Source of the DNA: Lachnospiraceae bacterium MA2020
GTDB lineage: Bacteria; Bacillota; Clostridia; Lachnospirales; Lachnospiraceae
NCBI GenBank assembly: GCA_000746015.1
Contig: JQKK01000004.1
Span: forward strand, 186,001-250,000
Length of the DNA: 64,000 bases
Direction: 5' to 3'
Shown: positions 52,404 through 60,877 of the stretch, piece after piece
How positions within the stretch are numbered: the first letter of the stretch is position 1
Layout of the letters: every line of letters begins with the position of its first letter
Notes under the pieces: generated by a model
Database searches by the model: none
What the model was told of the DNA's origin: nothing
What the model saw: the letters and a program-made list of their open reading frames with translations, nothing else
Made by a program: the position numbers and the translations under genes

Positions 52404-52421
52404 TTGCTACTATAATAGCAT
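52404..52421. promoter_or_regulatory. Operator-like palindrome 1 (XRE promoter)
   Basis: TTGCTACTATAATAGCAT differs from palindrome 2 at two positions and covers the -10 box of the XRE promoter. Confidence 0.65.
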
Positions 52422-52440
52422 ATTTGGCTGAAATCGGCAA
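52412..52440 (-). promoter_or_regulatory. XRE gene promoter
   Basis: On the minus strand: TTGCCG (52440-52435), 17 bases and TATTAT (52417-52412). The leader before GGAGG is very short. Confidence 0.6.
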
Positions 52441-52444
52441 TGAA

Positions 52445-52462
52445 TTGCTATTATAATAGCAA
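52445..52462. promoter_or_regulatory. Operator-like palindrome 2 (perfect, 18 bases)
   Basis: TTGCTATTATAATAGCAA is its own reverse complement. It overlaps the stop codon of the sensor kinase and lies 41 bases, about four helix turns, from palindrome 1. Confidence 0.7.
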
Positions 52463-53233
52463 CTCTACATAAAAACAGCTGCCCTTTATTCCGTCGGAGT
52501 ACGCAGAAATCTGACCGTTGTGCTTTTCGATGATACTTTTACATATGGAAAGACCTAGCCCTGCTCCACTTGTGCTGCTGGGAGTACGGCTGTTGGATGC
52601 CATGTAAGTACGTTTAAAAATATTGGGCAGGTCTTTAGCAAGTATCGGCTCCCCATTATTTTCTATGGATATCTTTAGCGTGTCACCGGTGCATTTTGCA
52701 CTGAGGATGATGCTGTCCCCTGATGAAGTATGTGCAAGAGCGTTCCTTAAGATATTGTCGAGCAGACGTTTCATATAGATGACATCTATATTGATATCGA
52801 CATTGCAGTCTTCGGCGATATTTAGCTTCATATTACGGTCGGAAAAGCGGTCGTCTGCCTCACACATATAGAAGAAATCTTCCAGAAAAGCTCCGGCAGG
52901 TACAATTTCAAAATGAAACATATCTGATGAAGTATCGAGCTTGGTCAAAAGAAAGATCTCTTCGATCATGTATTCAAGCATCTCCGTGCGTGCAGCAAGT
53001 AGCGGAAGAGTCGCTTTTATATCCGCCTCTGTAATGTGGTCGAGAGACTGCAGATATTCGATCGCATTGTGTATAGCAGTGATAGGAGAGCGGAGATCGT
53101 GAGAAATATTTGCATAGATCTCATCGCGCTCGCGGATGATCTCGGACTGCTTTTGATTAGCATCGTAGAGCGCACGGGAAAGATTCTCTACCATGAGATT
53201 TGGCGCTTCAAAGTTCTTTTTTGTTTTTATCAT
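52451..53233 (-). CDS. Sensor histidine kinase without membrane segment
   Basis: 260 residues. The dimerisation box is ANISHDLRSPITAI with His45, followed by the N box LLDNILRNALAHTSS, and the G box SGAGLGLSICKSII. There is no hydrophobic helix and only 44 residues before the phosphorylated His, so it is a cytosolic kinase that must sense an internal signal or bind another receptor. Its start overlaps the response regulator gene by four bases. Confidence 0.92.
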   Translation of the reverse strand: MIKTKKNFEAPNLMVENLSRALYDANQKQSEIIRERDEIYANISHDLRSPITAIHNAIEYLQSLDHITEADIKATLPLLAARTEMLEYMIEEIFLLTKLDTSSDMFHFEIVPAGAFLEDFFYMCEADDRFSDRNMKLNIAEDCNVDINIDVIYMKRLLDNILRNALAHTSSGDSIILSAKCTGDTLKISIENNGEPILAKDLPNIFKRTYMASNSRTPSSTSGAGLGLSICKSIIEKHNGQISAYSDGIKGSCFYVELLL

Positions 53234-53907
53234 AGCGTGAATTTGTATCCCTTTCCATATACGGTTTCGATGCAGTTTTCAAGTCCTTTATATCTTTCGA
53301 GCTTTTTTCTGAGTCGGCTCGTAGTGACCATTATGGTCTTGCGCTCATCTTCCTGGTAGGTATTCCACATTGAGTGACCAATTTCCTGAAAAGTGATGGT
53401 TTCTCTGGGATGCGATGCAAAGAGCAGCAGGAGATCATATTCTCTGTTTGAAATGTTTATCTCTTCTGACTGATCATAAAAAGCCTTATGCTGCATCTTG
53501 TCTATAGAGAGAGGTGGAAACGATAATATATTTGACCTGGATACAGGCGCAGTTTTACGAAGCTGAACCTTTATGCGCGCGGACAGCTCTTTTAAACTAT
53601 ATGGCTTGATCATATAGTCGTCAGCACCGGACAATAAGCCGTTAATCTTGTCGTCCTCACTGTCTTTGCCTGTAAGGAATATCACAGGAGCGGAGCTTTT
53701 TTTGCGGATAAGCGGCAGAGCGCTCATACCATCGAGCTTCGGCATCATTATATCTAGTATTATACAGTCAACGTTTTTAGTGTCGAGCGCTTCAATTGCT
53801 TCAATAGCATTTTCAAAAATAAGTACATCATAACCTTCGTTTTGAAAGTACTTTTGATTGATGGTAAGAACTTCATAATCATCATCAATAAGCATTAAAG
53901 TTTTCAT
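53230..53907 (-). CDS. OmpR-family response regulator
   Basis: 225 residues. The receiver domain has the acidic pocket LMLIDDD (4-10), phosphoacceptor Asp52 in IILDIMMPKLDG, Thr in VIFLTGKDS and Lys in DDYMIKPYSLKEL. The C-terminal winged helix has ISNREYDLLLLFASHP and a VTTSRLRKKLE recognition region ending GKGYKFTL. It is the first gene of the minus-strand unit (regulator, kinase, XRE). Targets are unknown; the nearby divergent glnN and the polysaccharide/lasso genes are possible. Confidence 0.95.
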   Translation of the reverse strand: MKTLMLIDDDYEVLTINQKYFQNEGYDVLIFENAIEAIEALDTKNVDCIILDIMMPKLDGMSALPLIRKKSSAPVIFLTGKDSEDDKINGLLSGADDYMIKPYSLKELSARIKVQLRKTAPVSRSNILSFPPLSIDKMQHKAFYDQSEEINISNREYDLLLLFASHPRETITFQEIGHSMWNTYQEDERKTIMVTTSRLRKKLERYKGLENCIETVYGKGYKFTL

Positions 53908-53939
53908 AAAATAATCCTCAAAAATCTATGTATACGAAA

Positions 53940-53968
53940 ATGGTAACACAATAAAAAAGGCATTTCAA
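53940..53968 (-). promoter_or_regulatory. Promoter of the two-component operon
   Basis: On the minus strand: TTGAAA (53968-53963), 17 bases and TACCAT (53945-53940). Its -35 box is 10 bases from that of the glnN promoter. Confidence 0.5.
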
Positions 53969-53978
53969 TAAAAATGTG

Positions 53979-54007
53979 TTGACAAGCTTAAGATTTAAGG
54001 GTATCAT
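53979..54007 (+). promoter_or_regulatory. glnN promoter
   Basis: TTGACA (53979-53984), 17 bases and TATCAT (54002-54007). The transcript should start near 54014, about 12 bases before a strong terminator hairpin. Confidence 0.75.
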
Positions 54008-54025
54008 AAATCCCAACGAAAGCAA

Positions 54026-54074
54026 GGGAGCTTTTGAGAGGCAGTAATACTGCCTTTCAAGGGCTCCTTTTTTT
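54026..54074 (+). terminator. Terminator hairpin in the glnN leader (attenuator)
   Basis: GGGAGC-TTTTGA-GAGGCAGT pairs with ACTGCCTT-TCAAGG-GCTCCT, a 20-pair stem with a 3-base loop and a few G-U pairs, followed by TTTTTTT. No + strand gene lies upstream, so it must act within the glnN leader. Confidence 0.85.
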
Positions 54075-54123
54075 ATACTCAAAAATAATACTCAATAAAT
54101 ATTCGATCATAAGGAGGATGAGT

Positions 54124-56235
54124 ATGAGCGAGGAAACTAAGTATATCCCTGATTATTTTGGTTGTATGGTATTTAATGATTCAGTGATGAGACAGCGCCT
54201 TCCAAAGGACATTTACAAGGCAGTTCACAAGACTATCAAGAAGGGCACACACCTTGAGCTTGATGTCGCTAACACTGTTGCAGCTGTTATGAAGGAGTGG
54301 GCTATTGAAAATGGTGCTACACACTTCACACACTGGTTCCAGCCAATGACAGGTCTTACAGCTGAAAAGCATGACAGCTTCATTTCACCAACAAGCAACG
54401 GACAGGTGATTATGGAGTTCTCAGGTAAGGAGCTTGTAAAGGGAGAGCCGGATGCATCAAGTTTTCCATCAGGCGGACTTAGAGCAACATTTGAGGCAAG
54501 AGGATATACAGCATGGGATCCTAGCTCACCAGCATTCATAAAGGACGGATCACTTTACATCCCTACAGCATTTTGCTCATACGGCGGTGAAGCACTTGAT
54601 AAGAAGACACCTCTTCTTCGTTCAATGGAAGCTCTTAACAGAGAGGCAGTAAAGGTTCTTCACTTACTTGGAAATGCTGCAGTAACAAAGGTTGATACAA
54701 CTATCGGATCTGAGCAGGAGTATTTCCTTATTGATAAGGATCTTTACAAAAAGAGAAAGGACCTCATGCTTTGCGGCAGAACTCTTCTCGGAGCACCTGC
54801 ACCAAAGGGACAGGAGATGGAGGATCACTACTTTGGAGTACTTAAGCCAAAGGTATCAAGCTTCATGCATGATCTTGATGAAGAGCTCTGGAAGCTTGGT
54901 GTACCTGCAAAGACAAAGCACAATGAAGTTGCTCCTGCACAGCATGAGCTTGCACCGGTATTTGAGACAGCTAACGTAGCAGTTGATCACAACCAGCTTA
55001 CAATGGAGATCATGAAGAAAGTTGCTGATAAGCACAATTATGCATGTCTCCTCCACGAGAAGCCATTTGAGGGTATCAACGGAAGTGGTAAGCACAACAA
55101 CTGGTCAATGATTACAGATACAGGTGAAAACCTTCTTGATCCGGGCTCAACACCAGCTGAGAACATGCAGTTCCTTGTATTCCTCATTGCAACTATCGCT
55201 GCAGTTGATGAGTACGCAGACCTCATGAGAATCTCTGTTGCTACAGCAGGAAACGATCACAGACTTGGAGCAAACGAGGCACCGCCAGCAATTATCTCAG
55301 TATTCGTTGGTGACGAGCTTGCAGCAGTACTTAAGTCTATCGAGGAAGGTACTGATTTTGTACAGAGCGAGAAGAAGCAGATGGAGATCGGTGCTCACGT
55401 TCTTCCACACTTCACACAGGATACTACAGATCGTAACCGTACATCACCTTTCGCATTCACTGGAAACAAGTTTGAGTTCCGTATGCCGGGTAGTGCAGTT
55501 TCTGTAGCAAATCCTAACATCGTTCTTAACACAGCTGTTGCAGAGGCACTCAGCAAGATTTATGACAGACTTTCAGGCGTAAGTGAGGAAAATCTTAAGG
55601 ACGAAGTAAACAAGCTTCTTAAGGAGCTCTTAGCTGAGCATAAGAAGGTTCTCTTTAACGGCAACGGCTACACAGATGAGTGGGTAGAGGAAGCTGAAAG
55701 ACGTGGCCTTTTCAATCTCAAGTCACTTCCTGATGCAATGCCAAGATTTATTGAGAAGAAGAACATCGAGCTCTTTGAGAAACACAAGATCTTTACTGAG
55801 ACAGAGATCAGATCAAGATATGAGATCAATCTTGAGAACTATGTAAAGGCTATACACATCGAGTCACTTACACTTCAGGAGATGGTAAGAAAGGACTTCA
55901 CAGCAGGTCTTGTTAAGTACATGAAGGATGTTACATGTGAGGCCCTCAGCAAGAAGAAGTTCTCCGACGCTATGAAGTGCACATACGAGGAGAAGATCCT
56001 TAAGACTCTTGATGATACATCAGAGAAGATTAGCAGCCAGCTTGAAAAGCTTGCCGAAGATACAAAGAAGGCAGAGGGTATCGAGGATATGCTTGAGAGT
56101 GCTAAGTACTATCAGGCAACGATCCTTTCAGATATGGATGAGCTCAGAGCAGCAGTTGATGCAGCTGAAGCTATTATTCCTAACGGATATCTTCCATATC
56201 CTACATACGGCGACTTATTGTTCTCATTAAGGTAA
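54124..56235 (+). CDS. glnN: Glutamine synthetase type III
   Basis: 703 residues, the length of the GSIII family found in Bacteroidetes, cyanobacteria and Clostridia. It makes glutamine from glutamate, ammonia and ATP. Signatures include YIPDYFGCMVFND, THFTHWFQPMTGLTAEKHDS, FPSGGLRATFEARGYTAWDP, GSEQEYFLID, KHNEVAPAQHELAPVFE and INGSGKHNNWSM. The ATG at 54124 has AAGGAGG 6 bases upstream. It is headed by an attenuator-like hairpin and followed by glutamate synthase, giving a complete GS/GOGAT route. Confidence 0.96.
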   Translation: MSEETKYIPDYFGCMVFNDSVMRQRLPKDIYKAVHKTIKKGTHLELDVANTVAAVMKEWAIENGATHFTHWFQPMTGLTAEKHDSFISPTSNGQVIMEFSGKELVKGEPDASSFPSGGLRATFEARGYTAWDPSSPAFIKDGSLYIPTAFCSYGGEALDKKTPLLRSMEALNREAVKVLHLLGNAAVTKVDTTIGSEQEYFLIDKDLYKKRKDLMLCGRTLLGAPAPKGQEMEDHYFGVLKPKVSSFMHDLDEELWKLGVPAKTKHNEVAPAQHELAPVFETANVAVDHNQLTMEIMKKVADKHNYACLLHEKPFEGINGSGKHNNWSMITDTGENLLDPGSTPAENMQFLVFLIATIAAVDEYADLMRISVATAGNDHRLGANEAPPAIISVFVGDELAAVLKSIEEGTDFVQSEKKQMEIGAHVLPHFTQDTTDRNRTSPFAFTGNKFEFRMPGSAVSVANPNIVLNTAVAEALSKIYDRLSGVSEENLKDEVNKLLKELLAEHKKVLFNGNGYTDEWVEEAERRGLFNLKSLPDAMPRFIEKKNIELFEKHKIFTETEIRSRYEINLENYVKAIHIESLTLQEMVRKDFTAGLVKYMKDVTCEALSKKKFSDAMKCTYEEKILKTLDDTSEKISSQLEKLAEDTKKAEGIEDMLESAKYYQATILSDMDELRAAVDAAEAIIPNGYLPYPTYGDLLFSLR

Positions 56236-56262
56236 TTGATACAAAGTTTAATAAACCTTTTA

Positions 56263-56299
56263 AGGCATAGGCAGCTCCCGGGAAAAGCTGTCTATGCCT
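56263..56299 (+). other. Hairpin between glnN and gltB
   Basis: AGGCATAGGCAGCT pairs with AGCTGTCTATGCCT over a 9-base loop. There is no T-tract; it is followed by TATACTCAAA, the same ten bases that follow the glnN leader hairpin (54074-54083). Confidence 0.6.
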
Positions 56300-56333
56300 A
56301 TACTCAAAGGTGGGCAGAAAGGTGAAGAGGAAT

Positions 56334-59300
56334 ATGCAAAATCTCGATAATAACTGGATGAAAGAACATGATGCGTGTGGTATCGGTGCAGTAGTCAACA
56401 TCGATGGTCATGCGGATTACAAGGTACTCGATGATGCTTTACATATCGTAGAAAAGCTTGAGCACAGGGCAGGAAAAGATGCGACCGGCAAAGTCGGAGA
56501 TGGCGTAGGTATTTTAGTGCAGATATGCCATAACTTTTTCAAAAAAGCCGCAAATAAAAGCGGTATCAGTCTTGGAGAAGCAGGAGACTATGGCGTTGGC
56601 ATGTTGTTCCTGCCTGCTGATAAGCTTAAGCGTATGTTTGCAATGCGCATGTTTGAAGTCATTTGTAATAAAGAAGGCTTGAAATTCCTTGGCTGGAGAG
56701 AAGTACCACTTAAGGAAGGAATCCTTGGAAAGCCTGCACGTGACTGTATGCCATGCATCATGCAGTGTTTCATTGAAAGACCGGAAGAGATCAAGAGAGG
56801 CATAGACTTTGACAGACGCCTTTTTGTCGTAAGACGTGAGTTTGAGCAGAGCTCAGAAGATACATATATCTGTTCACTTTCTTCAAGAACTATCGTATAC
56901 AAGGGTATGTTCTTAGTTACTCAGCTCAGAGCCTTCTATGAGGATCTGCAGACAGCTGAGTATGAGACAGCTATTGCAATAGTTCATTCAAGATTTTCTA
57001 CAAATACTACTCCAAGCTGGGAGAGAGCTCATCCATACAGAATGATCGCCCACAATGGAGAGATCAATACTATCCGCGGTAATATCGACAGAATGCTTGC
57101 CCGTGAGGAGACCATGAATTCTTCTGTAATGGAAGATGAGATTGACAAGATTTTCCCTGTTGTCAATAAGACTGGCTCTGACTCTGCAATGCTCGATAAT
57201 ACTCTTGAATTCCTTTATATGAACGGAATGCCGCTTCCACTTGCTATGATGGCAATCATTCCTGAGCCTTGGAAGCACAATGGCTTCATGGAGCAGAATA
57301 AAAAGGATTTCTATCATTACTATGCAACAATGATGGAGCCATGGGATGGTCCTGCAGCTATCATCTTTACAGATGGAAGTCTTGTGGGTGCTACTCTTGA
57401 CAGAAATGGTCTCAGACCTTCAAGATACTACATCACAGATGACAATCGCCTTATCCTTGCATCTGAGGTAGGTGTACTTGATATTGCTCCTGAGCACATC
57501 GTAAAGAAGTCAAGGCTTGAGCCTGGTAAGATGCTCCTCGTTGATACAGAGGCAAAGAGGATAATCTCTGACGAAGAGTGTAAGAACCACTATGCTGACA
57601 GCAAGCCATATGGTGAATGGCTCGACAGTCATCTTCTTCATCTTTCAAAGCTTCACATTCCTAATAAGAAGATACCGGTTCATTCTCAGGAAATGAGAGA
57701 CAGACTTTACAAGGTATTTGGCTATACTTATGAAGATGTGAAGGACGGAATCCTTCCAATGGCAATGAATGCGGTTGAGCCGACACTTTCCATGGGACAT
57801 GATGCACCGCTTGCAGTACTGTCAAAAGAGCATCAGCTTCTTTTCAACTACTTCAAGCAGCTTTTTGCACAGGTTACAAATCCGCCTATCGATTCACTTA
57901 GAGAAAAGATCGTTACAGATACTACTGTTTATATCGGATCTGACGGAGATCTGCTCAATGAAAAGGGCGTAAACTGTCGTGTGCTTGAGGTTAATCACCC
58001 AATCCTTACAGGTGTTGATCTCATGAAGATCAAGTCACTTAACCAGCCTGGATTTAGGGCAGAAGTTGTATCTCTTCTTTATTATAAGAATACTTCACTT
58101 GAGAGAGCACTTGAGCAGCTCAATATCACTATCGACCGACTTGCAGCAAGTGGTGCCAATATCATCATCCTTTCAGACCGTGGAATTGATGAAAACCATT
58201 TGCCAATACCATCACTACTTGCAGTATCTTCTGTTGAGCAGCATCTTGTACGCACAAAGCAGCGTACAGCTGTATCTTTGATACTTGAAAGTGGTGAGCC
58301 AAGAGATGTACACCAGATCGCTACGCTTCTTGGTTTTGGTGCGCGTGCTGTCAATCCATACCTTGCACATGAGTGTATCGCAGAGCTTATCGATATAGGT
58401 ATCCTCGATAAGGATTATCATACAGCAATCGATGATTACAACAAGGCTCTTCTTGGTGGTGTTGTTAAGATCGCAGCTAAGATGGGTATCTCAACTATCC
58501 AGTCTTATCAGTCTGCAAGAATTTTTGAAGCAATCGGACTTAGCAAGTCACTTATAGATAAGTACTTCACCGGTACTGTAAGCCGTGTAGGCGGTATTGG
58601 TATCGAGGAGCTTTCTGAGGCTGTTACACTGAGACACGATCGTGCATTTGATCCTATGGGACTTGGTGTAGATACTACACTTGACAGCACAGGTTTCCAT
58701 TATCTTAGAAGCGGCAAGAACACAGAGGATCATCTTTACAGCCCTGAGACTATCATAGCTCTGCAGCAGGCAGTAAGAATGGGAAGCTATGAGAAGTTCA
58801 AGGAATACACTGCGATGGTTGATGATGAGAAGCGTCCTCACACACTTCGCGGACTTATGGACTTCAATGCAAAGAATCAGCCTATCCCGATCGAAGAGGT
58901 TGAGCCGGTTGAGTCTATCGTAAAGCGTTTTAAGACCGGAGCTATGTCCTATGGTTCTATTTCACAGGAGGCTCATGAGACTCTTGCTATCGCTATGAAC
59001 AGGCTTGGAGGTAAGTCAAATACCGGTGAAGGCGGAGAGCATGTCGACAGATATGGAACAGAGAGAAACAGTGCTATAAAGCAGGTAGCATCAGGCAGAT
59101 TTGGTGTTACAAGTGCTTACCTTAATAGTGCAGTAGAGATCCAGATCAAGATGGCACAGGGCGCAAAGCCGGGAGAGGGCGGACACCTTCCGGGAAAGAA
59201 GGTATACCCTTGGGTTGCTCATACAAGATACTCAACACCGGGTGTATCTTTGATATCACCACCACCTCATCACGATATTTACTCTATCGAGGATCTTGCG

Positions 59301-60854
59301 CAGCTTATCTACGACCTTAAGAATGCCAACAGACGTGCGCGCATCTCTGTAAAGCTTGTGTCTGAGGCTGGTGTAGGTACTATCGCATCAGGTGTTGCAA
59401 AGGCTGGCGCACAGGTTATCCTTGTTTCTGGCTATGACGGAGGTACAGGTGCGGCTCCGGGAAGCAGTATCCACAATGCAGGACTTCCATGGGAGCTTGG
59501 TATTTCTGAGACTCATCAGGCACTTATCGAGAATGGTCTTAGAAACAGAGTTAAGCTTGAGACAGATGGTAAGCTCATGAGCGGAAGAGATGTAGCTATT
59601 GCAGCACTTCTCGGCGCTGAAGAGTTTGGTTTCGCTACAGCTCCACTTGTATGTATGGGCTGTATGATGATGAGAGTATGCTCAAAGGATACATGTCCTG
59701 TAGGTATCGCTACTCAGAATGAGAAGCTTAGAAAGCGCTTTGCAGGTAAGGCTGAGTATGTAATGAACTTCATGCTCTACATTGCAACTGAGCTCAGAGA
59801 AATCATGGCTAAGCTTGGTTTCAGAACTGTTGATGAGATGGTTGGACGTACAGACTGCCTTAAGGTTAAGGAAAGCCTTATCACAGACAGGGCAGAGAAA
59901 GTCGACCTCAGCACAATACTTAATCCTAAGTATGCGCTTGCTAAGGACAATCATTTTGATATCAACCATGTATATGACTTCCATCTTGAGAAGACTCTTG
60001 ATGAGGGAGTTCTCTTAAAGACATTTGCTGATGCACTTGCTGGTAAGAAGGACGCTGTACATGAGACAAGCATCAAGGTAAGCAGTACAGACCGATCATT
60101 TGGTACTATCCTTGGATCTGATATCACAAGAAACTTTGGTGAAAGTCTGGCTGACGATACGTTTGTCGTTAATTGTGAAGGCGGCGGCGGTCAGTCATTT
60201 GGCGCATTTATCCCATCAGGTCTTACACTGAGACTTACAGGTGATGCAAATGACGGATTTGGTAAGGGACTTTCAGGCGGTCATCTGATCGTTGTACCAT
60301 CACCAAAGAGTCCATTCAAGGCAAACGAAAATATCATCATCGGAAATGTGGCACTTTATGGTGCAACATCCGGTAAGGCTTATGTATGCGGTGTTGCAGG
60401 TGAGAGATTCTGTGTAAGAAACTCTGGTGCTGTAGCAGTTGCAGAAGGATGCGGCGATCACGGCCTTGAGTATATGACAGGCGGAAGAGCTGTAATCCTT
60501 GGTAGTACCGGTAAGAATTTTGCTGCCGGCATGAGCGGCGGTATTGCTTATGTTCTCGACAGAGAGCACAGCCTTTACAGACGTGTAAATAAGGATATGG
60601 TAAGTATTTCGGAGCTTTCAGATAAATATGATATTGCTGAGCTCAAGGGAATTTTGAAGGATTATGTTAAGGAGACAAAGTCAGTACTTGCAACAGAAAT
60701 CCTTAATAATTTCGATGAGTATGTTCCTAACTTCAAGAAGATTGTTCCTAACGACTATCAGAAGATGATGGCCGCTATCGGAAGATATGAGGAGCAGGGA
60801 ATTTCACATGAAAACGCAGAACTTGAAGCGTTCAATGAGATAGCAGCGGGTTGA
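56334..60854 (+). CDS. gltB: Glutamate synthase large subunit
   Basis: About 1506 residues. The class II amidotransferase domain begins at Cys15 in HDACGIGAV, exposed after removal of a short propeptide; then the central domain, the FMN-binding synthase domain (SNTGEGGEHVDRYG, SYDGGTGAAPGSS-like GYDGGTGAAPGSS), a 3Fe-4S cluster (CMGCMMMRVCSKDTCPVG) and the C-terminal beta-helix (GGHLIVVPSP, GGIAYVLD). It turns glutamine and 2-oxoglutarate into two glutamates with the GltD subunit. The ATG at 56334 is preferred over in-frame GTG codons at 56310 and 56322. GltD follows with almost no gap. Confidence 0.97.
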   Translation: MQNLDNNWMKEHDACGIGAVVNIDGHADYKVLDDALHIVEKLEHRAGKDATGKVGDGVGILVQICHNFFKKAANKSGISLGEAGDYGVGMLFLPADKLKRMFAMRMFEVICNKEGLKFLGWREVPLKEGILGKPARDCMPCIMQCFIERPEEIKRGIDFDRRLFVVRREFEQSSEDTYICSLSSRTIVYKGMFLVTQLRAFYEDLQTAEYETAIAIVHSRFSTNTTPSWERAHPYRMIAHNGEINTIRGNIDRMLAREETMNSSVMEDEIDKIFPVVNKTGSDSAMLDNTLEFLYMNGMPLPLAMMAIIPEPWKHNGFMEQNKKDFYHYYATMMEPWDGPAAIIFTDGSLVGATLDRNGLRPSRYYITDDNRLILASEVGVLDIAPEHIVKKSRLEPGKMLLVDTEAKRIISDEECKNHYADSKPYGEWLDSHLLHLSKLHIPNKKIPVHSQEMRDRLYKVFGYTYEDVKDGILPMAMNAVEPTLSMGHDAPLAVLSKEHQLLFNYFKQLFAQVTNPPIDSLREKIVTDTTVYIGSDGDLLNEKGVNCRVLEVNHPILTGVDLMKIKSLNQPGFRAEVVSLLYYKNTSLERALEQLNITIDRLAASGANIIILSDRGIDENHLPIPSLLAVSSVEQHLVRTKQRTAVSLILESGEPRDVHQIATLLGFGARAVNPYLAHECIAELIDIGILDKDYHTAIDDYNKALLGGVVKIAAKMGISTIQSYQSARIFEAIGLSKSLIDKYFTGTVSRVGGIGIEELSEAVTLRHDRAFDPMGLGVDTTLDSTGFHYLRSGKNTEDHLYSPETIIALQQAVRMGSYEKFKEYTAMVDDEKRPHTLRGLMDFNAKNQPIPIEEVEPVESIVKRFKTGAMSYGSISQEAHETLAIAMNRLGGKSNTGEGGEHVDRYGTERNSAIKQVASGRFGVTSAYLNSAVEIQIKMAQGAKPGEGGHLPGKKVYPWVAHTRYSTPGVSLISPPPHHDIYSIEDLAQLIYDLKNANRRARISVKLVSEAGVGTIASGVAKAGAQVILVSGYDGGTGAAPGSSIHNAGLPWELGISETHQALIENGLRNRVKLETDGKLMSGRDVAIAALLGAEEFGFATAPLVCMGCMMMRVCSKDTCPVGIATQNEKLRKRFAGKAEYVMNFMLYIATELREIMAKLGFRTVDEMVGRTDCLKVKESLITDRAEKVDLSTILNPKYALAKDNHFDINHVYDFHLEKTLDEGVLLKTFADALAGKKDAVHETSIKVSSTDRSFGTILGSDITRNFGESLADDTFVVNCEGGGGQSFGAFIPSGLTLRLTGDANDGFGKGLSGGHLIVVPSPKSPFKANENIIIGNVALYGATSGKAYVCGVAGERFCVRNSGAVAVAEGCGDHGLEYMTGGRAVILGSTGKNFAAGMSGGIAYVLDREHSLYRRVNKDMVSISELSDKYDIAELKGILKDYVKETKSVLATEILNNFDEYVPNFKKIVPNDYQKMMAAIGRYEEQGISHENAELEAFNEIAAG

Positions 60855-60877
60855 GAAAGGAAAGGTCTGGAATAGTT

